Below, in pieces: positions 1 through 7,412 of a stretch of 16,290 bases of DNA. Each line of letters begins with the position of its first letter. Position 1 is the first letter of the stretch. The DNA is from JBFMHD01 sp040752395 [NCBI: Candidatus Hydrogenedentota bacterium] (lineage in GTDB: Bacteria > JBFMHD01). The notes below the pieces were generated by a model. It had not been told where the DNA came from, searched no databases, and worked only from the letters and a program-made list of their open reading frames with translations. The position numbers and the translations under genes were made by a program. The stretch spans positions 1-16,290 of the forward strand of contig JBFMHD010000043.1 of the NCBI GenBank assembly GCA_040752395.1, given 5' to 3'.

Positions 1-134
1 CAGAGCCTGCTGAAAAGTCTTGAGTCTTGAGTCCTGTTTTGACTCACGACTCTTTTTATATCATCTTTAGTTTTTTATACGTTGTGTAGAGCGCAACCTG
101 CGCTCATGATTACTCCTCTGAAAAACTTTGTAAC
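1..134. repeat. Composite dispersed repeat, copy R1 (cut by window edge)
   Basis: This spacer matches parts of R2, R3, R5 and R6 in the window. In order it holds a CCTGCTGAAAAGTCTTGAG word, GAGTCTT heptads, CTGTTTT, GACTCAC words, a TATATCATCTTTAG segment, GTTGTGTAGAGCGCAA, CGCTCATGA and CTCCTCTGAAAAAC. Compared with R2 it lacks a 47-bp octamer array between two GTAGAGCGCAA copies. The left part is cut off by the window edge. It lies downstream of the epimerase at 186-1310. Bases 135-185 are AT-rich and show nothing recognisable. Confidence 0.85.
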
Positions 135-185
135 TTAGTCTGTAATCTGAAGACTTGAAGAATATAAACTCTTTATAATAAATTT

Positions 186-1310
186 CTAAATAATGTGCAA
201 GCTTTTTTCTTTTAATTCTTCATCTGCTTTCTCAAATAGGTCCTCTGCCTGCTCTTTCAACGACCACCCGATTAAATCTCTCATACCATCTTTAAAACTT
301 ATCTTCGGTTCATATCCCGCAAGCTTTTTTATCAATTCTATATCAGCAAAACAATGTCTGATATCACCTTTTCTGAATTTTTTTGTTATATCATAGCTTA
401 CCTCTTTGTTCATCAATTCAATAAGTGTTTTTGCAAGTTCAAGAATAGTCGTTGGTCTGGCTGTACCAACATTTACAGCTTTGCCATTTAGTGCATCGGT
501 TTTATAAGCGATTAAATTCACTTCTGCGATATCATATACTGATACAAAATCTCTACTCTGCTTCCCATCCTCATAAATTACAGGTGGTTTATTATTAAGT
601 ATCCGCGATATGAATATAGCTGCCACCCCTGTGTATGGGTTTGAAAGTGATTGTCTTGGTCCATAAATGTTAAAATATCTTAAAGCCACGGCTGGTATAT
701 TATAAACTCTTCCCAAAAGAAGTGCCATCTCTTCCTGAACCTTTTTAGTTAAAGCATAAACAGAAGTGATATACAATTCTGTATTTTCAGTTGTTGGTAT
801 CGGCAGAACAGATTTCTTACACCGCGGACATTTCATTTCAAAATCATCTCTTTTTAAGTCTTCAATGTCTCGGTCTCTCGGCTTTGTAATCCCGCAACTC
901 TTACATATATATCTTCCTTCACCATAGGCACTCATCGATGAAGCAACAATTATCTTTTTTACAGGTAAATTATATCTTATAATATTATTTAATAGATTAG
1001 CCGTACCTGTTATATTGACATCAACATAATTAGCGATATCATACTGGGACTGTCCCACCCCTACTTTTGCAGCAAGATGTATTATTCCTTCCACGTCCTC
1101 CATCGCTTTTTTTAACTCGCCTCTATCTCTCACATCGCCTTTAATAAATTCTGCCTCTTTATTAAGATATGCTGGAATTTTACTATTGGGATGAACTTGC
1201 GGGTCAAGATTATCAAATATTTTTACAGCATAACCTTCTTTAATAAATCTATCAACTGTATGCGAACCTACAAAACCTGCTCCACCTGTAATTAATACTT
1301 TTTCTTTCAT
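186..1310 (-). CDS. NAD-dependent nucleotide-sugar epimerase with zinc ribbon (dTDP-L-rhamnose 4-epimerase-like)
   Basis: Extended short-chain dehydrogenase of 374 aa with an N-terminal Rossmann fold (TGGAGFVG, residues 8-15) and a catalytic Ser near 124 with Tyr185 and Lys189 (YALTK). An insert after SMSAYGEG carries Cys136, Cys139, Cys161 and Cys164 as two CxxC pairs, a likely structural zinc ribbon. This insert, together with the later RYFNIYGPRQSLSNPYTGVA stretch (211-230), resembles WbiB/Tll-type dTDP-L-rhamnose 4-epimerases. That function would fit the rml genes upstream, but a UDP-sugar substrate is possible. I chose the start at 1310 because AAGGAACGCAA lies just before it; an in-frame start at 1334 would add eight residues encoded in spacer repeat. 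It follows uvrC by 193 bp. The fold is certain; the substrate is inferred. Confidence 0.85.
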   Translation of the reverse strand: MKEKVLITGGAGFVGSHTVDRFIKEGYAVKIFDNLDPQVHPNSKIPAYLNKEAEFIKGDVRDRGELKKAMEDVEGIIHLAAKVGVGQSQYDIANYVDVNITGTANLLNNIIRYNLPVKKIIVASSMSAYGEGRYICKSCGITKPRDRDIEDLKRDDFEMKCPRCKKSVLPIPTTENTELYITSVYALTKKVQEEMALLLGRVYNIPAVALRYFNIYGPRQSLSNPYTGVAAIFISRILNNKPPVIYEDGKQSRDFVSVYDIAEVNLIAYKTDALNGKAVNVGTARPTTILELAKTLIELMNKEVSYDITKKFRKGDIRHCFADIELIKKLAGYEPKISFKDGMRDLIGWSLKEQAEDLFEKADEELKEKSLHII

Positions 1311-1335
1311 TTGCGTTCCTTCGAAAAACTTCAAA

Positions 1336-1430
1336 GTTCGGAGTTCAAAGCTCGGAGCTATTATTACGAACTCCTGACTTCTAACTCCTATGACAAGTTA
1401 AAAGTAAAAAGTTAAAAGTTAAAAGTAAAG
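1336..1430. repeat. Degenerate heptamer tracts between uvrC and the epimerase
   Basis: Two period-7 runs are visible. The first, 1336-1356, reads GTTCGGA, GTTCAAA, GCTCGGA. The second, 1397-1430, reads GTTAAAA, GTAAAAA, GTTAAAA, GTTAAAA, GTAAAG. Between them lies a looser series of CTCC/CTTC words. The words differ but the 7-bp spacing is kept, as in other spacers of this window. Confidence 0.75.
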
Positions 1431-1460
1431 AAAGCGAAAATATACACTTCCTTGCCGTAT

Positions 1461-1508
1461 CTTTCAATTTTTTAATCTTTGAATCTTTGAATCTTTCAAT
1501 CTTTCAGT
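1461..1508. repeat. Octamer tract reaching the uvrC stop codon
   Basis: AATCTTTG, AATCTTTG, AATCTTTC, AATCTTTC run at exact 8-bp spacing from 1474 to 1505, and a related word precedes them. The uvrC stop codon (1504-1506) lies inside the tract. Related octamers occur in reverse orientation at 4047-4082 and 14593-14627. Confidence 0.8.
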
Positions 1509-3330
1509 CTATAACCGAGGCATTACCAATCTTTACCATTACCCTATCTATTACATCCAATGGTATCCCTGTCTTTTTACTAATATCCTCTTTATCTTCT
1601 TCAAATAATTTATAAATATCTTTATAGATTGTAAACAATTTTTCTTTTCTCTTTTTGCCAATTCCCTTTATACCGTCAAATATGCTCTTATCTATGCTTT
1701 TTAAAATCTTTTTTCGTAGACTCGTTATAGCGAACCTGTGTGCTTCATCGCGTAATTTAATTATTAGTTTCATTCCATCTGAAGATATCAATGGTGTTAC
1801 GCCATTATTATGAATCTCTGTAAAAATTTTTTCTTCTTCTTTTGCGATAGCTAAGATTCGGTTGGGTTTAATTCCGAACTCTTTCAAAGTATTAACCCCC
1901 ATATCCCTGTGCGTTCTTCCGCCATCAATAATAAATAAATCCGGTTCCTGCCATTCCTTATGCTTCATTCTTCTTATTAACACTTCTTTCATAGCACTAA
2001 AATCATCATTTAGTTTCAGTTTTATATTAAATATCCTGTACTCGCTTTTTTTAAGTTTGCCTTTTTCAATAACAACATAAACGCCAAGAGTGTTTTTACC
2101 TGATATAGTGGAAACGTCATAACATTCTATACGTTCAGGCAGTTTATCCATACCACTTAAATCCATAATATCAATTATCCCTTTTTCATAGATTTTCTTT
2201 AAGTAGTTCATTTTTAAAATAGTTGTTCTCGCAAAGGCATTTTTTTCTGATAAATTTATTAGTTTTTTAGCCAATTTATCACCAGCATATTTTATTTTTA
2301 CTTTTCTATCCTGTAATTGCGATAAATATTCCTCAATTTTAGTAAGATTAAAAGGATATTTTATATATATTATTTCAGGTAAAGGTAATTTATCCTGATA
2401 TAAATCAATAATAATCCTCTCTATATTTTTCTCATCTTCTTCAATATTTCCCTGTATGTAAAAAGTCGAATCAAGCGAGGGGATCCCTTTTCTAAAATGC
2501 ATAACATTAATAAAAATCCCCTCTTCAATCTTTATTATTGCAACTGCATCCATATCTTTGCGAGATGAATGCTCCATTATTTTCGACCTTTCACTATCGC
2601 CGCTCTCGATTGCAGCAAGTTTATCTCTTAATTTTGCCGCTTCTTCAAATCTCAATTCTTTTGATAATTCTTCAATTGAACTTAATAGTTCTTTTTTTAT
2701 CTCATCAGTTTTACCCCTAAGTAAAAATAAAACTCTGCGTGTAATATTCTGGTATTCTTCTTTTGATATATAGCCGGTGCATGGTGCTGGACATAACTGT
2801 AAATGATATTGCAGACAGGTGTTTTTTCTTTTTTTTAGCGGTGATGGACAATTTCTGTAGTTAAAAAGTTTCTGTATATTATAAATGAATCGTTTTATCT
2901 TATAGACATTTTTATAGGGCCCAAAATAAAGCGATCTGTCTCTTTGAATTTTTCTTGTAATAAGCAGAGATGGGAAATCAGAACTTATATCAATTTTTAA
3001 ATAGGGATATGTTTTGTCATCTTTAAGTTCTATGTTAAAATAAGGTTTAAACTCCTTGATTAACCTGTTTTCCAATATTAAAGCGTCCAATTCGCTATCT
3101 GTAACCATAACCTCAACTGTTTTTATTTTATTAACAAGTAATTGAGTTTTATAATCTAAATTTTTTCCCAAAAAATACGAGGAGACCCTTTTTTTAATAT
3201 TTTTTGCTTTACCAACATAGATGATATTATTCTCGTTATCTTTAAAAATATAGACTCCTGGTTCCACCGGTAGGGTATCTAATTCTGTATCAATATTAAA
3301 TTGTCGTTCAATTGATTCTAATCTATTCAT
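1504..3330 (-). CDS. uvrC: UvrABC excinuclease subunit C
   Basis: UvrC, 608 aa and full length for the family, makes the two incisions around bulky DNA lesions after UvrA/UvrB recognition. Domains in order: a GIY-YIG nuclease (Gly25-Tyr27, Tyr38-Gly40, Arg48, Glu87, Asn99); four cysteines at 161, 172, 180 and 184, the spacing reported to bind an Fe-S cluster in UvrC; a UVR helix pair near 211-242 for UvrB contact; an RNase H-like nuclease with Asp405 (YDVS), Asp442/443, Asp469 (IDGG) and His531 (RDEAHRF); and two C-terminal helix-hairpin-helix motifs around 552-603. The start follows a GGTGGGGGGG stretch that could serve as a ribosome site. The stop codon sits in an octamer repeat. It lies 151 bp downstream of rnpB. 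Nothing suggests it is broken. Confidence 0.97.
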   Translation of the reverse strand: MNRLESIERQFNIDTELDTLPVEPGVYIFKDNENNIIYVGKAKNIKKRVSSYFLGKNLDYKTQLLVNKIKTVEVMVTDSELDALILENRLIKEFKPYFNIELKDDKTYPYLKIDISSDFPSLLITRKIQRDRSLYFGPYKNVYKIKRFIYNIQKLFNYRNCPSPLKKRKNTCLQYHLQLCPAPCTGYISKEEYQNITRRVLFLLRGKTDEIKKELLSSIEELSKELRFEEAAKLRDKLAAIESGDSERSKIMEHSSRKDMDAVAIIKIEEGIFINVMHFRKGIPSLDSTFYIQGNIEEDEKNIERIIIDLYQDKLPLPEIIYIKYPFNLTKIEEYLSQLQDRKVKIKYAGDKLAKKLINLSEKNAFARTTILKMNYLKKIYEKGIIDIMDLSGMDKLPERIECYDVSTISGKNTLGVYVVIEKGKLKKSEYRIFNIKLKLNDDFSAMKEVLIRRMKHKEWQEPDLFIIDGGRTHRDMGVNTLKEFGIKPNRILAIAKEEEKIFTEIHNNGVTPLISSDGMKLIIKLRDEAHRFAITSLRKKILKSIDKSIFDGIKGIGKKRKEKLFTIYKDIYKLFEEDKEDISKKTGIPLDVIDRVMVKIGNASVID

Positions 3331-3397
3331 TATAACCCCCCCACCACTACATTTAATTTAGCTTATGCCCCCAGCAAAAATAGACAGATTGGAAAAT

Positions 3398-3438
3398 AGT
3401 GTGGGAGTAAAACCCCTCACCGATTGCGAGGTAGCACT
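3398..3438 (-). terminator. Possible structured trailer or terminator after rnpB
   Basis: In the 150-bp spacer between rnpB and uvrC the minus strand can pair AGTG with CACT around two small hairpins (CCTC/GAGG and GGG/CCC), followed by ATTTT. The stems are short and the T-tract poor, so this is a weak candidate. The rest of the spacer (3331-3481) shows nothing I recognise. Confidence 0.25.
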
Positions 3439-3481
3439 TTACTATAACTAAAACAAACATTTGGTGTTGGGGTAGAAAATG

Positions 3482-3873
3482 GAACCCGCGGGTAGTAAGC
3501 CGAATTCTGTTTTATGTAGTCATTTATCTTGTTTTCGCTTTTATATCGAAAATCAGTATCGCCCTACCCATCCAGTCCTTCTGTTTTAACAGAAATATCG
3601 ATCGGGCACAATCTTCATTGGACTGGACCTATTTGGGCTTTCATAAGACCGGGTTTACCCCAAGCCGCAATCACTTGCGAACCGGGTGCGCTTTTACCGC
3701 ACCTTTTCACCCTTGCCTGAGCCGATTTACTCGGCCATTGGCGGTATCGTTTCTGTGGCACTTTCCGTAGGCTCTGAAAAGCCTCGCTGATGTTATCAGC
3801 GGTCCTGCCCTACTATGTTCGGACTTTCCTCCCCTGTACAGACGTACAGGAGCGACTACTCACCTGCGAGATC
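3482..3873 (-). ncRNA. rnpB: RNase P RNA (bacterial type A)
   Basis: This is the catalytic RNA of RNase P, which trims the 5' leaders of tRNA precursors. On the minus strand the hallmark GAGGAAAGTCCGAACA lies at 3831-3816, after a P3 hairpin. AAGGTGCGGTAAAAGCGCACC ends near 3685. GGGTAGGGCGATACTG and CAGAATTCGGCTTACTACC form the 3' conserved part. The ends were set by pairing GATCTCGC (5') with GCGGGTTC (3') as helix P1, with one mismatch. A promoter at 3880-3908 predicts the same 5' end. It is flanked by uvrC downstream and the rmd gene upstream. The exact 3' end could be off by several bases. Confidence 0.95.
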
Positions 3874-3879
3874 GCTTTT

Positions 3880-3908
3880 ATTCAAAACTATTTCAAACTT
3901 TACGTCAA
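3880..3908 (-). promoter_or_regulatory. Sigma70-type promoter of rnpB
   Basis: On the minus strand a -35 TTGACG (3908-3903), a 17-bp spacer and a -10 TTGAAT (3885-3880) precede the first paired base of RNase P RNA by about 6 bp. The -35 is strong, the -10 matches 4 of 6 positions, and the position agrees with the folded 5' end. Confidence 0.65.
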
Positions 3909-3926
3909 TAAAAAAGTATTCCCTCA

Positions 3927-4015
3927 GAACGTGTGAAATAATCATCATTAATACCGGGTAACTCTTTTATTATCACTCCCTGTTTTCTAAAAAAGTCTAA
4001 TTTTTTCACAGGTTC
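3927..4015. mobile_element. MITE-like element with terminal inverted repeats, copy 1
   Basis: An 89-bp non-coding element begins GAACGTGTGAAATAA and ends TTTTTTCACAGGTTC. These are imperfect inverted repeats. The ends match those of the element at 7413-7543, including a 16-bp identity (AATTTTTTCACAGGTT), while the interiors differ. TCA flanks both sides directly, a possible 3-bp target duplication (or CTCAG if the end bases are counted as target). No transposase is encoded. It lies just upstream of the rnpB promoter. Confidence 0.55.
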
Positions 4016-4046
4016 TCAGTCTTCAGTGGAAACCATACTACCATTA

Positions 4047-4082
4047 GGCACAAAGGCACAAAGATTCAAAGATTGAAAGATT
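4047..4082. repeat. Octamer tract upstream of rnpB
   Basis: GGCACAAA, GGCACAAA, GATTCAAA, GATTGAAA, GATT at exact 8-bp spacing. The last words are the reverse complement of those at the uvrC stop codon (1474-1505). The 90-bp stretches on each side hold only the MITE-like element and R2. Confidence 0.75.
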
Positions 4083-4114
4083 ATTTCGGCATTCTGAATT
4101 TTTTAAAGGATGTT

Positions 4115-4354
4115 GGCTACAGGCTACAGGCTTCAGCCGGCTGGAGCCCGAAGCCCGGAGCCTGCTGAAAAGTCTTGAGTCTTGAGTCTTGAGTCTTGAG
4201 TCCTGTTTTGACTCACGACTTGCGACTTGTGACTCACGACTCTTTTCATATCATCTTTAGTTTTTCATACGTTGTGTAGAGCGCAAAAACCCAAAAACGC
4301 AATAACCCAAGAACCCAATAGAGTAGAGCGCAACCCGCGCTCATGGGTACTCCT
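4115..4354. repeat. Composite dispersed repeat, copy R2
   Basis: In order: a palindromic GC-rich hairpin (GGCTACAGGCTTCAG / CTGGAGCCCGAAGCC around CAGCCGGCTG); CCTGCTGAAAAG; five heptads AGTCTTG/AGTCCTG (4171-4205); TTTT; five heptads GACTCAC, GACTTGC, GACTTGT, GACTCAC, GACTCTT (4210-4244); a CATATCATCTTTAG segment; GTTGTGTAGAGCGCAA; an octamer array of CAATAACC-like words; a second GTAGAGCGCAA; and CGCGCTCATGGGTACTCCT. R5 has the same order. The GAGTC and GACTC arrays are complementary, so the block can fold. It is visibly richer in GC than the genes. The part from 4265 is the coding end of rmd. Confidence 0.85.
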
Positions 4355-5314
4355 TAATCTATCTATCCACCACTCTACTGTTTTATAGAGTCCTTGTTCA
4401 AGTGTTACTTCAGGTTTCCAGCCTGTATGTTTTTTTAATTTTGCATTAGAACCAGTAACGATTTTCACTTCATCCAGGCGATCCCACTCTGGAATTCTTT
4501 TTATTTTTACATTAATATCATACATCTTTGCTATTAAGTCTACTATATCTCGCAGATACAGAGGTTCATTGCTACAGACATTATAGATTTCATTTGGTTT
4601 AGCATATTTTAAAATATAAAAATATGCTTTTATAGCATCTGTTACATATAAAAATTCTCTGATAAGGTCAGGGTTGCCAAGATAAATAATCCTTTCTTTA
4701 CGAAAATTTAGTAATATTTCTGCAAATTGTCTACAGATAAAACCAATAACAAATTCTTGTTTTTGATGTGGACCGAAATGATTAAAAGACCTTGTTAAAT
4801 ATACTTTTAAACCATATTCATTAAAATAAAATTTACCAAGATATTCCTGAGTTTGTTTACTTATCGCATAGGGGCTTAAGGGGTTTGTTGAATGAGTTTC
4901 TACAATTTTTATACCTTCATTATATTTAAGATACTGGTCAAATGAACCTATAAGAAGAATTTTAGTATTTAAATCACTTTCTTTTACTGCTTCAAGCAGA
5001 TTCAAAGAAGAGATGATATTATTCCTTATAGTATCATACACATTAATTTTTGATAAAGCTGGATTAGAATAGGAAGCGAGATGCAGCATCAAATCAGGCT
5101 TAATTTTATTAATAATCTGGTGTATTTGTTTATAAACACAAAGATCACATTTTATAAAATTACCTGCTTTTGTTTTCATGTTTTTCAATGGTAAGATATC
5201 AGTCCCAAATAATTCTATGCTGCGCCATTCGGGCTGAGTCAGGGCAGTACCTGAAAAATTTTCTACAATATTTTTTCCTACAAAACCAGATATCCCGGTA
5301 ACAAGTAACCTCAT
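4265..5314 (-). CDS. rmd: GDP-6-deoxy-D-mannose reductase-like SDR
   Basis: Extended short-chain dehydrogenase of 349 aa, expected to reduce the 4-keto group of GDP-4-dehydro-6-deoxy-D-mannose made by the neighbouring Gmd, giving GDP-D-rhamnose (a related GDP-deoxyhexose is possible). Visible are TGISGFVG (6-13), a catalytic Ser near 124, Tyr149 and Lys153 (SPYAISK), and SFNHFGPHQ (176-184), typical of Rmd. Its ATG overlaps the gmd stop as ATGA, so translation is probably coupled; no strong ribosome site is seen. The family fold should end near WWIDRL (315-320). From Arg321 the last 29 residues are encoded by repeat R2 and look unrelated to the family, ending in a hydrophobic stretch. Function is fairly sure from the gmd pairing; exact product is inferred. 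Confidence 0.85.
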   Translation of the reverse strand: MRLLVTGISGFVGKNIVENFSGTALTQPEWRSIELFGTDILPLKNMKTKAGNFIKCDLCVYKQIHQIINKIKPDLMLHLASYSNPALSKINVYDTIRNNIISSLNLLEAVKESDLNTKILLIGSFDQYLKYNEGIKIVETHSTNPLSPYAISKQTQEYLGKFYFNEYGLKVYLTRSFNHFGPHQKQEFVIGFICRQFAEILLNFRKERIIYLGNPDLIREFLYVTDAIKAYFYILKYAKPNEIYNVCSNEPLYLRDIVDLIAKMYDINVKIKRIPEWDRLDEVKIVTGSNAKLKKHTGWKPEVTLEQGLYKTVEWWIDRLRSTHERGLRSTLLGSWVIAFLGFCALHNV

Positions 5315-6279
5315 TTATTATTATTCTCAAGAAGTTTTAAATCATTTAAGACCATCATTTCTACTATTTTTTCAAAACTCACTTCAGGTTTCCAGCCAAG
5401 AACTCTCTGTGCTTTAGTAGAATCACCGAGTAGATGTTCTACCTCAGCGGGTCTTAATAATTCCGGATTAATAACAACATAATCCTTCCAGTTAAGGCCG
5501 ACCACCTCAAAAGCAAGTCGGGCAAAATCTTTAACTTTATGAGAGACCCCTGTAGCTATAACAAAATCTTCAGGTTTATTATTTTGCAGCATCATCCACA
5601 TAGCTTTGACATAATCACCAGCATAACCCCAATCTCTCTCAGCATCGATGTTTCCAAGTTCAAGTTTATTATCCAGGCCGAGCTTTATTCTGGCTATGCT
5701 TTGAGAGATTTTTCTTGTTACAAATTCAATGCCACGACGTGGGGATTCATGATTAAATAATATACCAGAGACAGCGAATATATTGTAGGATTCACGGTAG
5801 TTAACTGTTATGAAATGTCCATAAACTTTAGCAACGCCGTATGGGCTTCTCGGATAAAATGGAGTATTTTCGTTTTGTGGTATCTCCTTTACCAAACCAA
5901 ACATCTCACTTGAAGAAGCCTGATAAAATTTTGCATCGGGTTTAATCATTCTAATGGCCTCAAGTAACCTGGTCACACCAAGACCTGTAAATTCACCTGT
6001 AAGCATAGGTTGATTCCATGATGTTGGGACAAAGGACTGAGAAGCAAGATTGTATATCTCATCTGGTTTTGATTCTTTAATTGCTTCAATCAATGAGAGT
6101 TCATCAAGCAAATCACCCTGGATTAGATGCACTTTATCAAGTAAATGTTTTATTCTCCAGAAGTTATGACTGCTTGTTCTTCGAACCATACCCCAGACCT
6201 CGTATTCTTTCTCAAGTAAAAATTCAGCAAGATAAGAACCGTCCTGGCCTGTTATACCAGTAATTAATGCTCGTTTCAT
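5311..6279 (-). CDS. gmd: GDP-mannose 4,6-dehydratase
   Basis: Gmd, 322 aa, converts GDP-D-mannose to GDP-4-dehydro-6-deoxy-D-mannose, the first step to GDP-rhamnose, GDP-fucose or GDP-perosamine, in the cytoplasm. The Rossmann motif TGITGQDGSYLAE is at 7-19, the catalytic SSSEMFG at 122-128, Tyr147 and Lys151 in SPYGVAK, then FNHESPRRG (175-183), LGNIDAERDWGYAGDYV (207-223) and RPAEVEHLLGD (276-286), all family hallmarks. Its start follows the aminotransferase stop by 3 bp and has AGGAG about 8 bp upstream, inside the end of that gene. It overlaps rmd by 4 bp. The three genes form one operon. Confidence 0.97.
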   Translation of the reverse strand: MKRALITGITGQDGSYLAEFLLEKEYEVWGMVRRTSSHNFWRIKHLLDKVHLIQGDLLDELSLIEAIKESKPDEIYNLASQSFVPTSWNQPMLTGEFTGLGVTRLLEAIRMIKPDAKFYQASSSEMFGLVKEIPQNENTPFYPRSPYGVAKVYGHFITVNYRESYNIFAVSGILFNHESPRRGIEFVTRKISQSIARIKLGLDNKLELGNIDAERDWGYAGDYVKAMWMMLQNNKPEDFVIATGVSHKVKDFARLAFEVVGLNWKDYVVINPELLRPAEVEHLLGDSTKAQRVLGWKPEVSFEKIVEMMVLNDLKLLENNNK

Positions 6280-6282
6280 AAA

Positions 6283-7386
6283 TCAACTCCTAAAAAATTT
6301 AATTATCGAATCACATACATACTCAATTCTATCAGGTTCCATAGCAGGATATATCGGTAAAGACAAAACCCTGTTAGCTAATTCTTCGGAAACCGCTAAA
6401 TCTCCTATTTTATATCCCAGGTCATTCAATACTGGCTGCAAATGTAGCGGTATTGGATAATGTATTGCAGTGGCTATGTTATTTTTATTCAGATATTCCA
6501 TTAATTTATCCCGCTTTTCAACGATAATAGTAAATTGATTATAGACACACTTTGCCTTATCATCTGGTTCCTGAAATTTTAAAGGTAATCCTTTCAAGTT
6601 TTCTCTATAAATCTTTGCTATCTCCTTCCTTTTATTATTCCACTCATCAATTTTTTTTAATTTAACTCTTAATATAGCAGCCTGTATCTCATCTATTCTT
6701 GCGTTAACACCGAGGTATTGGTGATAATATTTTTTTAATGAGCCGTGCTGTCTTAGAGCAACAAGCTTTTTTTGATAATTTTCATTAGCAGTAAACATAG
6801 CACCTGCGTCACCCATACATCCTAAATTCTTGGCAGGAAAAAAACTTACACAATTAATATCCCCAAAATTTCCAACCTTTTTATCACACCATTCTGCACC
6901 TATGGCCTGAGCTAAATCTTCAATAATATAAAGATTATATTCTCTGGCTATACTCAATATGCTGGTCATATCACAGGGGCAACCATATAAATGCACTGGT
7001 ATTATAGCCTTTGTTTTTTCTGTTATCTTTTCTTTTATTAAATCAGGGTTTATATTTAAATCAGTTGAGTTGATATCAACAAAAGCAGGCTTTGCCCCTG
7101 TTACGAGTATCGCTTCTACGGTTGCTATAAAGGTGAACGGCGTGGTAATGACTTCATCCCCCTCTTTTATGTCAAGCGCGAGTAAGGCGAGTAATAAAGC
7201 ATCAGTACCTGAAGATACACCAATACAGTATTTAGTATTATTCCATTGAGCTAATTCTTTTTCAAATAGATTCACTTCTTCTGAAAGGATATATTTGCCT
7301 GAACGTATAACTTTTAATACTGATTTTTCAATATCCTGCAATATCTCATTTGAATCTGCTATCAGATCCACAAGTGGTACAATCAT
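6283..7386 (-). CDS. DegT/DnrJ/EryC1-family sugar-nucleotide aminotransferase
   Basis: PLP-dependent aminotransferase of 367 aa that should transfer an amino group, usually from glutamate, onto a keto sugar nucleotide. Visible are SSGTDALLLALLAL (58-71), PVHLYG (130-135), Asp157 and Gln160 (EDLAQ) for cofactor binding, Ser181 and the Schiff-base Lys186 in SFFPAKNLG, and GVNARIDEIQAAIL. The sequence looks closer to FdtB/WbpE-type 3-aminotransferases, but the operon with gmd would also allow use of GDP-4-keto-6-deoxymannose (perosamine synthesis). I cannot choose from sequence alone. AAGGA lies 9 bp before the ATG. A MITE-like element begins 27 bp upstream and may contain the promoter. Confidence 0.9.
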   Translation of the reverse strand: MIVPLVDLIADSNEILQDIEKSVLKVIRSGKYILSEEVNLFEKELAQWNNTKYCIGVSSGTDALLLALLALDIKEGDEVITTPFTFIATVEAILVTGAKPAFVDINSTDLNINPDLIKEKITEKTKAIIPVHLYGCPCDMTSILSIAREYNLYIIEDLAQAIGAEWCDKKVGNFGDINCVSFFPAKNLGCMGDAGAMFTANENYQKKLVALRQHGSLKKYYHQYLGVNARIDEIQAAILRVKLKKIDEWNNKRKEIAKIYRENLKGLPLKFQEPDDKAKCVYNQFTIIVEKRDKLMEYLNKNNIATAIHYPIPLHLQPVLNDLGYKIGDLAVSEELANRVLSLPIYPAMEPDRIEYVCDSIIKFFRS

Positions 7387-7412
7387 TTAAGCTAATCCTT
7401 GGTATACCATTG

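Noticed and set aside
3529-3720. 63-codon plus-strand reading frame
   Set aside because: It lies entirely within the RNase P RNA gene, on the opposite strand, and has no protein-like features.
4171-4244. Heptad arrays considered as a CRISPR array
   Set aside because: Units are 7 bp with no spacers and no cas genes; this is short tandem repetition.
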